Shown one piece after another: positions 1 through 8,302 of a stretch of DNA of 55,339 bases. The stretch is from JANRKF01 sp964519595 (GTDB lineage: Bacteria > Pseudomonadota > Alphaproteobacteria > Rickettsiales > SXRF01), in the NCBI GenBank assembly GCA_964519595.1, contig CAZFJN010000005.1, forward strand, positions 1 through 55,339, given 5' to 3'. The notes beneath the pieces were generated by a model that was not told where the DNA came from, ran no database searches, and was given only the letters and a program-made list of their open reading frames with translations. How positions within the stretch are numbered: the stretch's first letter is position 1; each line of letters opens with the position of its first letter. The translations under genes were made by a program, and so were the position numbers.

Positions 1-56
1 ATAAATTGGCTTCGGCCACGGCAGCCCCTGATTGCAAAATCGGGGGCTGATTAATT
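1..56. other. Two small hairpins, possible 3' end of a short RNA
   Basis: Positions 6-20 form TGGC-TTCG-GCCA and positions 22-49 form a 12-bp GC-rich stem with a GCAA loop and one G-T pair, followed on the plus strand by ATTAATTTT. The same layout (ATTGGC, four bases, GCCAC, then a GC-rich hairpin and Ts) recurs at 22506-22556. It may be the end of a plus-strand small transcript that starts outside the window, or a terminator for the minus-strand gene beside it, although no T-run follows on the minus strand. Confidence 0.3.
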
Positions 57-440
57 TTAGAAGATCAGCTTTTTGATCTTTTCTTTGATTTTATCCACTT
101 CCTGCGGTGAAATCTCTCCCATTTTAATTCCGAAGCGCTTGGCATCCATCAGTCGCACCTGCGACAATATAACCGACTGATCAATTCCCTTGAAATGAAT
201 TGGACAATAAAATTGATTATCCTTCAACTGTGTACTGAATGGCACACCAACAAACACATTACGGTTGAATTTTTTAAGCACAAGTACAGGGCGTGAAAAA
301 GAGCGGCCTTTGCCATCCTGCTCATCGCCAACATTCACTCCAAGACTGCACCACCATACCTCACGCTCTTTGAACATAGGACGTTCATAGGCAGTGTGCG
401 CTTTCTTTTTATGTATATTCCAATTGTCGAAATCTTTCAT
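57..440 (-). CDS. PemK/MazF-family toxin-like protein
   Basis: A 127-residue protein with the MazF/PemK pattern: an N-terminal stretch FKEREVWW that in this family begins the first beta strand, SRPVLVL at about residues 49-55, GVPFST at 65-70 and a conserved Q-R segment (LSQVRLMD) near 92-99. MazF-fold toxins are ribosome-independent endoribonucleases. The protein carries about 20 extra N-terminal residues and no recognisable antitoxin adjoins it. The gene before its start is separated by a palindromic repeat at 463-586. It may be an orphan toxin, a domesticated RNase, or one whose partner lies beyond the window. Family assignment is good; activity is inferred. Confidence 0.75.
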   Translation of the reverse strand: MKDFDNWNIHKKKAHTAYERPMFKEREVWWCSLGVNVGDEQDGKGRSFSRPVLVLKKFNRNVFVGVPFSTQLKDNQFYCPIHFKGIDQSVILSQVRLMDAKRFGIKMGEISPQEVDKIKEKIKKLIF

Positions 441-462
441 TTCATCAAATTTTTATATACTC

Positions 463-586
463 ATACTGTTTCATAATCTATTGCGTAGCAATAGATTATG
501 AGTCTCGCCCGCTACGCGGCGGGAAACCGGTGCTTTCGGCACACGGTTTCCATACCAATTCTACTTCATAGAAGTAGAATTGGTAT
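463..586. repeat. Multi-hairpin palindromic element, copy 1
   Basis: A 124 bp element made of four consecutive hairpins: a 13-bp stem with a GTA loop (472-500), a small GC stem (508-523), a GAAACC/GGTTTC stem around TTTCG (523-550), and a perfect 16-bp stem with an ATA loop (552-586). Its ends are short inverted repeats (ATAC/GTAT). A second copy at 22645-22768 differs only by one compensatory base-pair change in the first stem, and a divergent relative lies at 22338-22452. It ends 10 bp from the proC stop and could act as a transcription terminator there. Confidence 0.85.
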
Positions 587-596
587 CATTTATCGA

Positions 597-1400
597 TTAC
601 AGCTCTTTTGCCCTGTTTACTGCCGCTGTTACTGCTTCATTGATCAGGCGGTTTAGTATTTGGTCTTTTTCAAGAACCGCCCTTGCTGCTGCTGTTGTGC
701 CGCCAGCGCTGGTTACGTTGTCAATAAGCTCGCGTAAGTCACAATCGGAAATATCAGCGAGTTTTCCAGCGCCGATTGCTGTCTGCTTTACCAGCATTCT
801 GGCAATTTCCGGCGACAAGCCATTTTTTACCGCCGCCTCGATCAGCGCCGACATAAACATAAAAAAATAAGCCGGACCGCTTCCGGAAATCGCGGTTACA
901 ATGTCAATTAATTTCTCATCAGCAAGCCAGACGGTTTTTCCCACCACCGCCATTAACCGCTCAGCCATAAGACGCGCAGCAGGAGAAGTTTCAACTGCGG
1001 CAACTAAAGCCGTAGCCCCCTCGCCGATTAAAGCCGGACTATTCGGCATGGCGCGAATGATCGCCGCTTCCTTGCCAAGATATTCTTTATAATAGGCAAT
1101 AGTTTTTCCGGCGGCGATTGAAAGATAAGCGGCGGAATTTCCAAATCTGCGCGCAATCAGCGGCAATAAATCATCAAGCTGTTGAGGCTTCACCGCCAGA
1201 ACAATCATTTCGTAAGCGGAATCTTTTCCCAGCTCGTCAATGGTTTTAAAATAAGCAACATCAGCGAATTTTCTCTGTGCCACAGGATCAACAACATCAA
1301 TGCCAGAATCAATGCCGGAAATATCAGCAAATAATTCCCGCCAGCGCGCCAGTAAAGCACCGCCCATATTGCCGCAACCAATGAGGAGAAGTGGTTTCAT
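597..1400 (-). CDS. proC: Pyrroline-5-carboxylate reductase
   Basis: A 267-residue cytosolic enzyme that reduces pyrroline-5-carboxylate to proline with NAD(P)H, the last step of proline synthesis. The N-terminal dinucleotide-binding loop GCGNMGGAL (residues 9-17), the central MPNSPALIGEGATAL segment, SGSGPAYFF and the C-terminal TSAGGTTAAA signature are all present, and the length is normal. It follows an orphan gene by 6 bp. The cluster ubiK, ybjN, proC is conserved in alphaproteobacteria, so the orphan gene at 1407-2405 looks like an insertion. The multi-hairpin element at 463-586 sits just past its stop codon. Confidence 0.96.
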   Translation of the reverse strand: MKPLLLIGCGNMGGALLARWRELFADISGIDSGIDVVDPVAQRKFADVAYFKTIDELGKDSAYEMIVLAVKPQQLDDLLPLIARRFGNSAAYLSIAAGKTIAYYKEYLGKEAAIIRAMPNSPALIGEGATALVAAVETSPAARLMAERLMAVVGKTVWLADEKLIDIVTAISGSGPAYFFMFMSALIEAAVKNGLSPEIARMLVKQTAIGAGKLADISDCDLRELIDNVTSAGGTTAAARAVLEKDQILNRLINEAVTAAVNRAKEL

Positions 1401-1406
1401 GATTGA

Positions 1407-2405
1407 TTATGCCCTTCTCATGCTATTCTCATGAGCAGGAGAAACAGCAAGAATCTCAAAAAAATGACCTGGTACATACGCTTTGTTCGTATATCCTTCT
1501 TTGCCTTCTGTATTTTTATTGGTTACATATAAATCGTCTTGGTTACATTCTGAAAGTGCTGCTGCAAATATTCCATGACCTAATTGAGCTTTAAGCATAT
1601 CTTTTATTGAAATTTGCTTTCCAGAAATATCAATATGACTGCTTAGATTAAGTAATGCTTTCATTTCATTATTGGTTTTTTCTTGAGCTTTTATTTCATC
1701 ATCCAAATAACTGCCAAATTCCAACTGACTTTCATAATATTGTTCTGCAATTATATCCAGCAGATATAATACTCTTTTAGCCATTTCAATTCTGTATTCT
1801 TTTATTTTTTTCCCTCGCTCTACTTGATAGCTTGCACCTTGTTCAGATATAAGAGATGTATCTATTTTCTCGTCTATAAACTTATCTTCTCTTTTTAAAT
1901 ATTCATCAATTTCTAGTTCCAGAGCATCAAACAAGGCTGACCTTGCGCCGCGAAGTTGCAAATAGTGAGGATATTCTTGATAATGTGAAAATAAGTAAGG
2001 ATAAACATCAATCAAATTGGCTACATCATCATACTCTGTAGGCGCTTTAAATTCATAATCATCATCACTTTCTACGTCAACATCTGTGTTAGCCAAATGT
2101 CCGCTGGAAGAATCATGAGCAGATGTATATTCTTCAGCATCAGGATTTAAATCAGGATTTAAATATTCATCTTTTGCTTTCAGGTTGTCTTCTGTAAGGC
2201 CATAACGCTTACTATGAAAGCTATTTCTAAAATTTTTTAAATAATCAGCAAAAGAAATTTCTTTTCTATATATTGGACTGAAAAGAAGATAGCTTTCTTT
2301 AAGTAAAATTTTCTGACATTCTTGTCGCAAATTTTTGAAAGCATCATCATCCAACATGGATTTTGGCTGCAAATCTGCAAAATCATCATCCTCCAATGTT
2401 GACAT
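1407..2405 (-). CDS. Unrecognised acidic protein
   Basis: 332 residues, not recognised. It is very acidic in its first half, with runs such as LEDDDFADL and ESDDDYEF, a short tandem NPDLNPDAEE near residue 85, and a helical C-terminal half rich in E, K and Y. There is no signal peptide or membrane segment. It lies between ybjN and proC, 6 bp before proC and 30 bp after ybjN on the same strand, so it is very probably cotranscribed with them. Because ybjN and proC are normally neighbours, this is a lineage-specific intercalated gene. Nothing in the sequence gives a function. Confidence 0.7.
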   Translation of the reverse strand: MSTLEDDDFADLQPKSMLDDDAFKNLRQECQKILLKESYLLFSPIYRKEISFADYLKNFRNSFHSKRYGLTEDNLKAKDEYLNPDLNPDAEEYTSAHDSSSGHLANTDVDVESDDDYEFKAPTEYDDVANLIDVYPYLFSHYQEYPHYLQLRGARSALFDALELEIDEYLKREDKFIDEKIDTSLISEQGASYQVERGKKIKEYRIEMAKRVLYLLDIIAEQYYESQLEFGSYLDDEIKAQEKTNNEMKALLNLSSHIDISGKQISIKDMLKAQLGHGIFAAALSECNQDDLYVTNKNTEGKEGYTNKAYVPGHFFEILAVSPAHENSMRRA

Positions 2406-2435
2406 AGAAATTACAATACTCCTTCACAAAATTTT

Positions 2436-2936
2436 TTAGCATTCTCCGGCGGTTTCGAATAGCGCAAATTGAATTGCTTCGCCAGGATTTTTATCTCCCC
2501 AGACGACTGACTGAAAAGCCGGATAGAATCTTTCGCATTCACTGACCGCTATATCAAGAACTTCCTGCAAATGTTCGGCAGTTGTTCCTGCGCCGTCACG
2601 CAATAACATTGAATGACGGAAAACTATTGTCTGATCTTCCGATGAAACATCAAAATGTCCAAGCCATATTTTTTCATTGACCAGAGCGAGCAGCGAATAG
2701 ATTTTTGCCATTGCCGCTTTCGGAAATTTTGATTCTATTGAGCAGGACAAAGTAAGTCCGCCGCATTCTTCCTGCCAGGTAAACCACACATGATATTTAC
2801 ACCATGCGCCGCCAGCTTCAGCAATAACCTCGCCATCGCTGGCGCGATCAAACGACCAATCGCGATCTAAAAAAACCATCTCGGCAAGATCGAGAGGATT
2901 ATACGACGCTGCTCTTTCCATCATCACCGTTGACAT
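2436..2936 (-). CDS. YbjN-domain protein
   Basis: 166 residues matching the alphaproteobacterial YbjN-domain protein that sits beside proC: NPLDLAEMVFLDRDWSFDR at the start, a WFTWQEE segment at about residues 51-57, and an RHSMLLRDG stretch in the second half. The family is thought to be a type III-secretion-chaperone-like fold of uncertain role. The ATG at 2936 is chosen over the upstream TTG because GGAG lies six bases before it. It is part of the ubiK-ybjN-(orphan)-proC minus-strand cluster. The 298 bp separating it from ubiK show nothing I recognise apart from AT-rich sequence. Confidence 0.85.
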   Translation of the reverse strand: MSTVMMERAASYNPLDLAEMVFLDRDWSFDRASDGEVIAEAGGAWCKYHVWFTWQEECGGLTLSCSIESKFPKAAMAKIYSLLALVNEKIWLGHFDVSSEDQTIVFRHSMLLRDGAGTTAEHLQEVLDIAVSECERFYPAFQSVVWGDKNPGEAIQFALFETAGEC

Positions 2937-3234
2937 GTTGTTCTCCAAAAAATTATTGTGGAATAATTACGGATGCAGAATTGATCACCCTACGCTTAGA
3001 TTCTGACATAGGAACGCGCTAAATGCTACTGCTTTATTTTTGGTAAATGAAAAATATTTTATTATTAAAATACAGAATGTTATGCGCCATAATTTTATGC
3101 AATTATTGCTGTAAAATGAGAAAATTCAGTGACTTCTCATTATTGCCAATAAATCCGCCGTATTTTATAATTATGGCAACTGGCAGCAAGCTATAAAAAC
3201 AGCTAATTTTAGTAGAAAAACAGCATAATTCCGG

Positions 3235-3471
3235 CTATTTTTCGAGCTTTTCCAGGCGCTTCTTGAGATTTTCCTGCTCTTCTCTGATCTTAACCAGCAT
3301 TTCCAGGGCGCTATCTAACTCTTCTTTTGTACTGAGATTCATTTTTTTTAGTAATTTTTCCAGCTGAATACTCACTAAATCCTCAATTTCGCGTTTAATT
3401 GAGAATATTCCGCCGGCCGCGCTGCCGGCCATTTTAGCTATATCATCGAAAATTTTGTTATCTTTCTGCAT
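3235..3471 (-). CDS. ubiK: UbiK-family (BMFP) accessory protein
   Basis: 78 residues, almost entirely helical, ending in a coiled coil with heptad leucines (MLVKIREEQENLKKRLEKLE). The N-terminal FDDIAKMAGSAAG is the typical start of the UbiK/YqiC family, a membrane-fusogenic ubiquinone-biosynthesis accessory factor that trimerises through its C-terminal coil. The ATG at 3471 is preferred to one 16 codons upstream because GAGG lies about seven bases before it and the family starts at this point. The neighbouring ybjN and proC support the call. The role in ubiquinone synthesis is inferred from family knowledge. Confidence 0.85.
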   Translation of the reverse strand: MQKDNKIFDDIAKMAGSAAGGIFSIKREIEDLVSIQLEKLLKKMNLSTKEELDSALEMLVKIREEQENLKKRLEKLEK

Positions 3472-3534
3472 GTTAGCCTCGCTATAATTTACGCTTTGTA
3501 AATAATACCATGTTAGCATGTTATAGTTCTACTT

Positions 3535-3589
3535 ATAAATGCGACACTGTAAATGTGACGCTATAAATGCGACACTATAATGCGACCAT
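3535..3589. repeat. Four tandem 13-14 bp units upstream of hldD
   Basis: Units ATAAATGCGACACT, GTAAATGTGACGCT, ATAAATGCGACACT and ATAATGCGACCAT follow one another directly and end against the AAGGAG ribosome site of hldD. They lie in the probable hldD leader or promoter. The last unit creates a TATAAT at about 3576-3581, but no convincing -35 box is seen at the right distance. Either simple slippage or a repeated operator would explain it. Confidence 0.7.
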
Positions 3590-3604
3590 AAGGAGTATTT
3601 TAAA

Positions 3605-4600
3605 ATGAAAATTATTCTGGTTACTGGCGGCGCTGGTTTTATCGGCTCAAATCTTGTGGCGGCTCTGGTTGCGCGCGGTACGCATCATGTGGTGGTGTGC
3701 GACAATTTCGGCAATGGCGAGAAATGGCGTAATCTGGCTAAACATCCGGTATTTGAAATAATCGCGCCGCAGCAGATTTTCGAATGGCTGGAAGAAAATA
3801 AAAAGAATCTTGAGCTGATATATCATTTAGGTTCTTTGTCCTCGACTGTCGAAAGAGATATTGATCTTATTCTTAAATATAATTTTTCCTTATCGCTCAA
3901 ATTATGGCGCTGGTGCAATGAAAACGTGGTGCGCTTTATTTATTCCTCCGCTTCGGCAACATATGGCGACGGCAGCAATGGTTTTGATGATAACAGCGAT
4001 CTTGCTTATCTTAAAAATCTCAAACCACTGAGCGGTTACGGCTGGAGCAAACATCTGTTTGATACACATGTTGCCGATTGTGTCGCGCGTGGCGAGACGA
4101 AACTGCCGCAATGGGTTGGCATAAAAACCTTCAACGTCTACGGTCCTAATGAATATCATAAGGAAGATCAGCAAAGCGTGATAACAAAAGTTGCGCTACA
4201 TGCAATTCAGGCCGGAACGGTAAAGATTTTCCGTTCGCATAATCCGCAATATGCTGACGGCGAACAGAAACGCGACGTTATTTATGTTAAAGACGTTGTG
4301 CGCCTGTTGCTGTGGTTTCTGGATTCGCCACAAATCAGCGGTTTATTTAATTGCGGAACCGGCAAGGCCAGCAGCTTCAACCAGATGGCGCGCGCTATTT
4401 TCGCAGCAATCGGCACAGCGCCGCGTATACAATATACTGACATGCCGGAAACTCTGGCCGCAAAATATCAATATTTCACGCAAGCCAATATGGCAAAACT
4501 CCGCGCCGCCGGATTTACGGAAGAATTCACCACACCGGAAGCCGGAATAAAAGACTACATCCAGAATTATCTGGCCAACCGCGACGATCCTTATTTATAA
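3605..4600 (+). CDS. hldD: ADP-L-glycero-D-manno-heptose 6-epimerase
   Basis: 331 residues of the extended short-chain dehydrogenase type. The NAD(P)-binding TGGAGFIGSN is at residues 7-16, the catalytic region has SSASATYGDG with YGWSK about 24 residues later (Tyr-Lys pair), and FNVYGPNEYHKEDQQS matches HldD closely. The enzyme inverts C6 of ADP-heptose to make the precursor for the inner core of lipopolysaccharide. An AAGGAG site precedes the ATG. It stands alone on the plus strand, without other heptose genes nearby, and is followed by a palindromic repeat. Confidence 0.93.
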   Translation: MKIILVTGGAGFIGSNLVAALVARGTHHVVVCDNFGNGEKWRNLAKHPVFEIIAPQQIFEWLEENKKNLELIYHLGSLSSTVERDIDLILKYNFSLSLKLWRWCNENVVRFIYSSASATYGDGSNGFDDNSDLAYLKNLKPLSGYGWSKHLFDTHVADCVARGETKLPQWVGIKTFNVYGPNEYHKEDQQSVITKVALHAIQAGTVKIFRSHNPQYADGEQKRDVIYVKDVVRLLLWFLDSPQISGLFNCGTGKASSFNQMARAIFAAIGTAPRIQYTDMPETLAAKYQYFTQANMAKLRAAGFTEEFTTPEAGIKDYIQNYLANRDDPYL

Positions 4601-4629
4601 GGCTAGATTTTACTAGTGTAGTGTCAGTT

Positions 4630-4745
4630 CTGTGTCATGCCAGCGTAGGCTGGCATCCAGTAATAGTTACAAGCAACGAAAGAAACTATTTTCCTCTCTA
4701 TCGCGAGTAACGCTGGATTCCGACGTGCGTCGGAATGACGAAGAA
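4630..4745. repeat. Degenerate copy of the CGTCATTCC palindromic element
   Basis: Two inverted-repeat arms, around 4635-4660 (GCCAGCGTAGGCTGGC core) and 4712-4740 (ATTCCGACG/CGTCGGAAT core), point toward each other with CATCCAG and CTGGATT on their inner sides. The arrangement matches the ends of the full elements at 6552-6729, 8121-8290 and 9945-10122, but the middle differs. It occupies the space between the convergent hldD and glnA genes and could terminate both. Confidence 0.75.
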
Positions 4746-4761
4746 CTAGTCCAACAAGCTA

Positions 4762-6177
4762 CTAAACGCTGTAGTAAAGCTCAAATTCTCCGGCGGTTGG
4801 TGTATGTTCCCAGCGATATACATCCTGCATTTTAAGCTCAATGTAAGAATCAATAAAATCATCAGTAAACACATCGCCTTTTTTGAGGAAGGCGCGATCT
4901 TTGGAAAGATTTTCCAGCGCCTCACGCAGTGATCCGCAAACAGTCGGCACATTTTTCAACTCTTCCGGCGGCAGATCATAAAGATTTTTATCCATCGCAT
5001 CTCCCGGATGAATTTTATTTTCGATTCCGTCAAGGCCAGCCATTAACATCGCGCTGAAGGCAAGATATGGATTAGCAGTCGGATCAGGAAAGCGCACTTC
5101 GATACGTTTGCCTTTCGGACTGGCCACATAAGGAATGCGAATCGAAGCCGAGCGATTACGCGCCGAATAAGCGAGCAGAACCGGCGCTTCAAAACCAGGA
5201 ATCAAACGCTTATAGCTGTTGGTTGAAGCGTTGGTGAAAGCATTTATCGCTTTGGCGTGTTTGATTATGCCGCCAATATAATAAAGGCACATTTCGGAAA
5301 GATCAGCATAACCATTGCCAGCGAAAAGCGGCTTGCCGCCTTTCCAGAGCGATTGATGTGTGTGCATTCCTGAGCCATTATCGCCGGAAATTGGCTTTGG
5401 CATAAAAGTCGCCGATTTGCCATAGCTATGCGCGACATTATGCACGACATATTTATATTTCTGAACATTATCAGCAGTGCCAACCAGCGTTGAAAACATC
5501 ACGCCCAGCTCACATTGCGCTGGCGCTACTTCATGATGATGCAGAACCGGCTCAACGCCAACAGTTTTCAAAGTGGAGAGCATTTCCGCACGCAGATCAG
5601 CCAGCGAATCAATCGGCGCTACCGGAAAATATCCGCCCTTGGTCGGCGGACGATGTCCCATATTGCCGGCCACATAAGCACGATCAGAATTGCACGGTAA
5701 TTCTTCCGACTGCAATTCATGGAAACTATAATTTCCGGAAGTTTTAAAGCGCACATCATCAAAAACAAAAAACTCCAGCTCCGGCCCGAAATAAGCAGTA
5801 TCACCAAGGCCGGTAAAGCCAAGATAAGCCTCCGCCCGCGCAGCTATTGAACGCGGATCACGGCCATAAGGCTGACCAGTTGCCGGATCAATCACCGTGC
5901 AGAAAATAACCATGGTTGGTTGCGCGGCAAATGGATCAATAAAAGCAGTTTTCGGATCAGGCATCAAAATCATGTCCGATTCGTTGATTGATTTCCAACC
6001 GGAAATTGACGAGCCATCAAACATTATACCGTCGGTAAAACTATCTTCATTCACCTGCTCAGCAACATAGCAAGTATGCTGCCATTTACCCTTCGGATCA
6101 GTGAAACGAAAATCAACAAACTGAATGTCATTTTCTTTGATCATTTTAAAAATATCAGCTGGCGACTTGATAGACAT
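4762..6177 (-). CDS. glnA: Type I glutamine synthetase
   Basis: 471 residues from the ATG at 6177, which has AAAGGG seven bases upstream; an in-frame ATG six codons earlier is less likely. It condenses glutamate and ammonia with ATP to give glutamine. Visible signatures are MFDGSSISGW near residue 50, the active-site NGSGMHTHQSL, LIPGFEAPVLLAYSARNRS, and the adenylylation region NLYDLPPEE with its tyrosine, which suggests control by GlnE. In many alphaproteobacteria glnB precedes glnA; here it does not. I saw no sigma-54 type promoter in the 200 bp upstream. Confidence 0.97.
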   Translation of the reverse strand: MSIKSPADIFKMIKENDIQFVDFRFTDPKGKWQHTCYVAEQVNEDSFTDGIMFDGSSISGWKSINESDMILMPDPKTAFIDPFAAQPTMVIFCTVIDPATGQPYGRDPRSIAARAEAYLGFTGLGDTAYFGPELEFFVFDDVRFKTSGNYSFHELQSEELPCNSDRAYVAGNMGHRPPTKGGYFPVAPIDSLADLRAEMLSTLKTVGVEPVLHHHEVAPAQCELGVMFSTLVGTADNVQKYKYVVHNVAHSYGKSATFMPKPISGDNGSGMHTHQSLWKGGKPLFAGNGYADLSEMCLYYIGGIIKHAKAINAFTNASTNSYKRLIPGFEAPVLLAYSARNRSASIRIPYVASPKGKRIEVRFPDPTANPYLAFSAMLMAGLDGIENKIHPGDAMDKNLYDLPPEELKNVPTVCGSLREALENLSKDRAFLKKGDVFTDDFIDSYIELKMQDVYRWEHTPTAGEFELYYSV

Positions 6178-6551
6178 GACGAAACCCTTTCCCAAGATAA
6201 GTTCTGTATATGTAAATTATTGCATTAATTTTATAAGCGAAGACGCCACGCGAAATTTTTTTATTTTTTTATTTTTTTTATTATTGTGTATTTTTAACAT
6301 TGCAAGTGCTGCTTTATAGCAGCGAGACATATTTTGTCAAATACCATCATGAATAGAGGTTGCTGTAAGTAAGTGGTTGCTGGTTGTTAGTTGCTGGTTG
6401 TTGGCAAGTAAGGGGTTTTTGGTTCAGCATTCTCCGTCATTCCGACGCACGTCGGAATCCAGTCTTACTTTTGGTAGCTATTAAACAGTGTTTTTTAAGT
6501 AAGGTTGCTGGTTGTTAGTTGCTGGTTGCTGGTAAGTAAGGGGTGCTTGCT

Positions 6552-6729
6552 CAACAATCTCCGTCATTCCGACGCACGTCGGAATCCAGTCTTACTTTTA
6601 GTAGCTATTAAACAGTGTTTTTTGCACAAATAAATTTCCACCGCAGATCGGACTTCTCCAAAGGCTTAAGTCTGACAAGATTTGGCTGCTACTGGATTCC
6701 GACGTACGTCGGAATGACGGAGATTGTTG
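6552..6729 (-). repeat. CGTCATTCC palindromic element, full copy A
   Basis: About 178 bp bounded by inverted CAACAATCTCCGTCATTCC ends, each carrying a 20-bp palindrome (ATTCCGACG/CGTCGGAAT) with CCAG on the inner side. The interior matches the copies at 8121-8290 and 9945-10122 in reverse orientation (AAACAGTG, TTTCCACCGCAGATCGG, CTTAAGTCTG segments). It is preceded by a half copy at about 6430-6500. There is no coding capacity, so it is MITE-like. Confidence 0.85.
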
Positions 6730-6787
6730 TAGCTATTTCCCTTAAAAGGTGAATGGTAAGTAAGTCTGCTGGCTAGGTAAGCTGATC

Positions 6788-6822
6788 CCCGATCCCTGAT
6801 CCCTGATCCCTGATCCCTGACT
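6788..6822. repeat. Tandem GATCCCTGA-type units
   Basis: Four to five head-to-tail GATCCCTGA/GATCCCCGA units. Related GATCCCTGA text recurs at about 8325-8348, where it encodes the end of HipA, and at 10297-10306. The units are simple and contiguous, with no spacers, so this is not a CRISPR array. Confidence 0.8.
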
Positions 6823-6894
6823 AAGAGGGAAGCGCATGAAATTGCGAGGAAGTGGTAAAACCCAAACCACCCGCCCCGGCCATAAAAAAATAAC

Positions 6895-6920
6895 AAAAAA
6901 ACCGCCCCCGAAGGAGCGGT
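6895..6920 (-). terminator. Rho-independent terminator of the prepilin gene
   Basis: Read on the minus strand, ACCGCTCC-TTCG-GGGGCGGT forms an 8-bp stem followed by TTTTTT and further T-rich sequence. It starts 24 bp after the prepilin stop codon. Confidence 0.85.
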
Positions 6921-6943
6921 TCTTTTGTTAGAATTGTTGGTTT

Positions 6944-7819
6944 TTAGAAGCTGGCTTTTATGCTCAAATTACAGTTCACTTTGTTAGTATTGTCGTTACT
7001 GTTTATGGTTGTTGTGACATAGACACCAGCAGTGCTATCATAACAGGTTGTTCCTGCTACAGCACCTGTTGCAGCTCCATTGGCCGCCGTCCCAGGAAGT
7101 GCCGTTGCAATAGCAGAAGATATAACGCTACCACGGTTAGGAACGCCATCATCCAATTTAGAATCAAACTGATAAGCATCAACTACAGCCATACCAGCAG
7201 TGTAGGTCTCCGATCCGGCAGTCAGAGCAGCAGAACCAAAATTGGCTATCGCAAAATAATTAACCCCCGATACGGCCTGTACTGCCACTCGCGCACCGCG
7301 GCCAACTTTTGCTTGAGGAATCACAGAATCACCGACCGTGAGAGTAATGGCTTCATAGTTTGTAGTAGTAATAGATTCTGGGATAAGATTGGCTTGTGAA
7401 AGCATGTACCAAAATATAGAGGACTCACCGGAAATACAAATTTCCGTACTACAGAGCGTGTTCGAACTATCGCTAACACTCTCAACCAACCCATCCCCAT
7501 CACCTTGATTGCTCTCACCATCATTAGTGATAGAAGCAAAGAAATCATCACCGTTAGCAATATCTCCGGGAATTCCATTATACTTGCCGCGGAACGTGTT
7601 CACGGCGGTACTGTATTTTTCAATCTGGCTAACTGTCGCGCGTATACTTGCCGCTTTAATAAGGTCTTGGCCTACTAGTACTCCGCCTACTATCAGGCCG
7701 ATGATTACCAGTACGATGGAAAGCTCGATCAGGGTGAAGCCTGATTTGCGGTTTGCTTCCGCTTTTATTTCATTCATTTCAACTTTATTCGTTGCTATGG
7801 GCGATTTTACTTGTGTCAT
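6944..7819 (-). CDS. Type IV pilin-like prepilin (N-terminal methylation domain)
   Basis: 291 residues with the prepilin-peptidase site KSG|FTLIELSIVLVIIGLIVG at about residues 25-44. Glu+5 is present, and the hydrophobic segment forms the pilin alpha1 helix. The predicted leader is long (27 residues), but GAGGAG eight bases before the ATG at 7819 supports this start. The globular part has IEKYSTAVNTFRGKYNGIPGDI, which is common in alphaproteobacterial prepilins, and two cysteine pairs. It is expected in the inner membrane or as a pseudopilus subunit. No assembly ATPase, secretin or prepilin peptidase gene is nearby, and repeat elements flank it on both sides. Confidence 0.9.
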   Translation of the reverse strand: MTQVKSPIATNKVEMNEIKAEANRKSGFTLIELSIVLVIIGLIVGGVLVGQDLIKAASIRATVSQIEKYSTAVNTFRGKYNGIPGDIANGDDFFASITNDGESNQGDGDGLVESVSDSSNTLCSTEICISGESSIFWYMLSQANLIPESITTTNYEAITLTVGDSVIPQAKVGRGARVAVQAVSGVNYFAIANFGSAALTAGSETYTAGMAVVDAYQFDSKLDDGVPNRGSVISSAIATALPGTAANGAATGAVAGTTCYDSTAGVYVTTTINSNDNTNKVNCNLSIKASF

Positions 7820-8302
7820 GTCAAAAACTCCTCGTTAATTTGTACCGTTTGCAAGCGCACTACACCATATTGCTACACAACCAGAGCAGACATGGCAACA
7901 GCCTTTGATAGGATGATCCTAGCAGTGAATTATTAAGAAACAATTAAGATAAGAGTGGCTATTTTGCATCAAAGCAAGCTTTATAAAGCGTTTGCCGCTT
8001 TTTCCCAAAACAGGACTGAGCGGCGGGAGGGGAATTGACGAGATTATAATAAGCGGGGGGTGTTGTTTTGTGGCAACAGGTTGGTAAGAGGTGTTAGGGG
8101 TTAGGTGCTTGGGGCTGGTCCAACAATCTCCGTCATTCCGACGTACGTCGGAATCCAGTAGCAGCCGAATATTGCCAGACTTAAGCCTTTGGCGAAGGCC
8201 GATCTGCGGTGGAAATTTATTTTGGTAAAAACACTGTTTACCAAAAGTAAGACTGGATTCCGACTTACGTCGGAATGACGGAGAATGTTGAGCCAGCGCC
8301 AC
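7820..8302. other. Non-coding stretch upstream of the prepilin gene
   Basis: 483 bp that must contain the prepilin promoter, although I could not pick a convincing -35/-10 pair. The half nearest hipA is palindromic element copy B (8121-8290), preceded by GGGGTTAGGTGCTTGG-type low-complexity text (8090-8115). A 127-codon minus-strand frame crossing it is translated repeat, not a gene. Confidence 0.75.
8121..8290 (+). repeat. CGTCATTCC palindromic element, full copy B
   Basis: About 170 bp with inverted CAAC..CTCCGTCATTCC ends and ATTCCGACG/CGTCGGAAT palindromes near each end. It is in the same orientation as copy C (9945-10122) and shares flanking text with it (GGGGCTGGTC before, GAGCCAGCGCC after). 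Together B and C bracket hipBA as direct repeats. The GAGCCAGCGCC flank runs straight into the hipA stop codon. Confidence 0.88.

Larger units (their letters stand above)
6178..6943. other. Non-coding repeat-rich stretch between glnA and the prepilin gene
   Basis: 766 bp without a supportable gene. It holds a T-rich tract (about 6255-6297), low-complexity TTGCTGGTTGTT text (6359-6412 and 6504-6540), two direct 127-bp-spaced palindromes (cores 6439-6458 and 6566-6585), one full palindromic element (6552-6729), tandem GATCCCTGA units (about 6790-6820) and a terminator (6895-6920). A 76-codon open frame on the minus strand here is only translated repeat. Confidence 0.8.

Noticed and set aside
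6178..6400. Sigma-54 promoter for glnA
   Set aside because: No GG-N10-GC pair in the expected -24/-12 arrangement was found.
6359..6822. CRISPR array
   Set aside because: Repeats are contiguous or irregularly spaced with repeated rather than unique spacers, and no cas gene is present.
6666..6896. 76-codon minus-strand open frame
   Set aside because: It translates a palindromic element and GATCCCTGA tandem units; no ribosome site, no family resemblance.
7919..8302. 127-codon minus-strand open frame
   Set aside because: Mostly palindromic element copy B read through; the same peptide fragments appear from other copies at 4632-4835 and 9957-10145.
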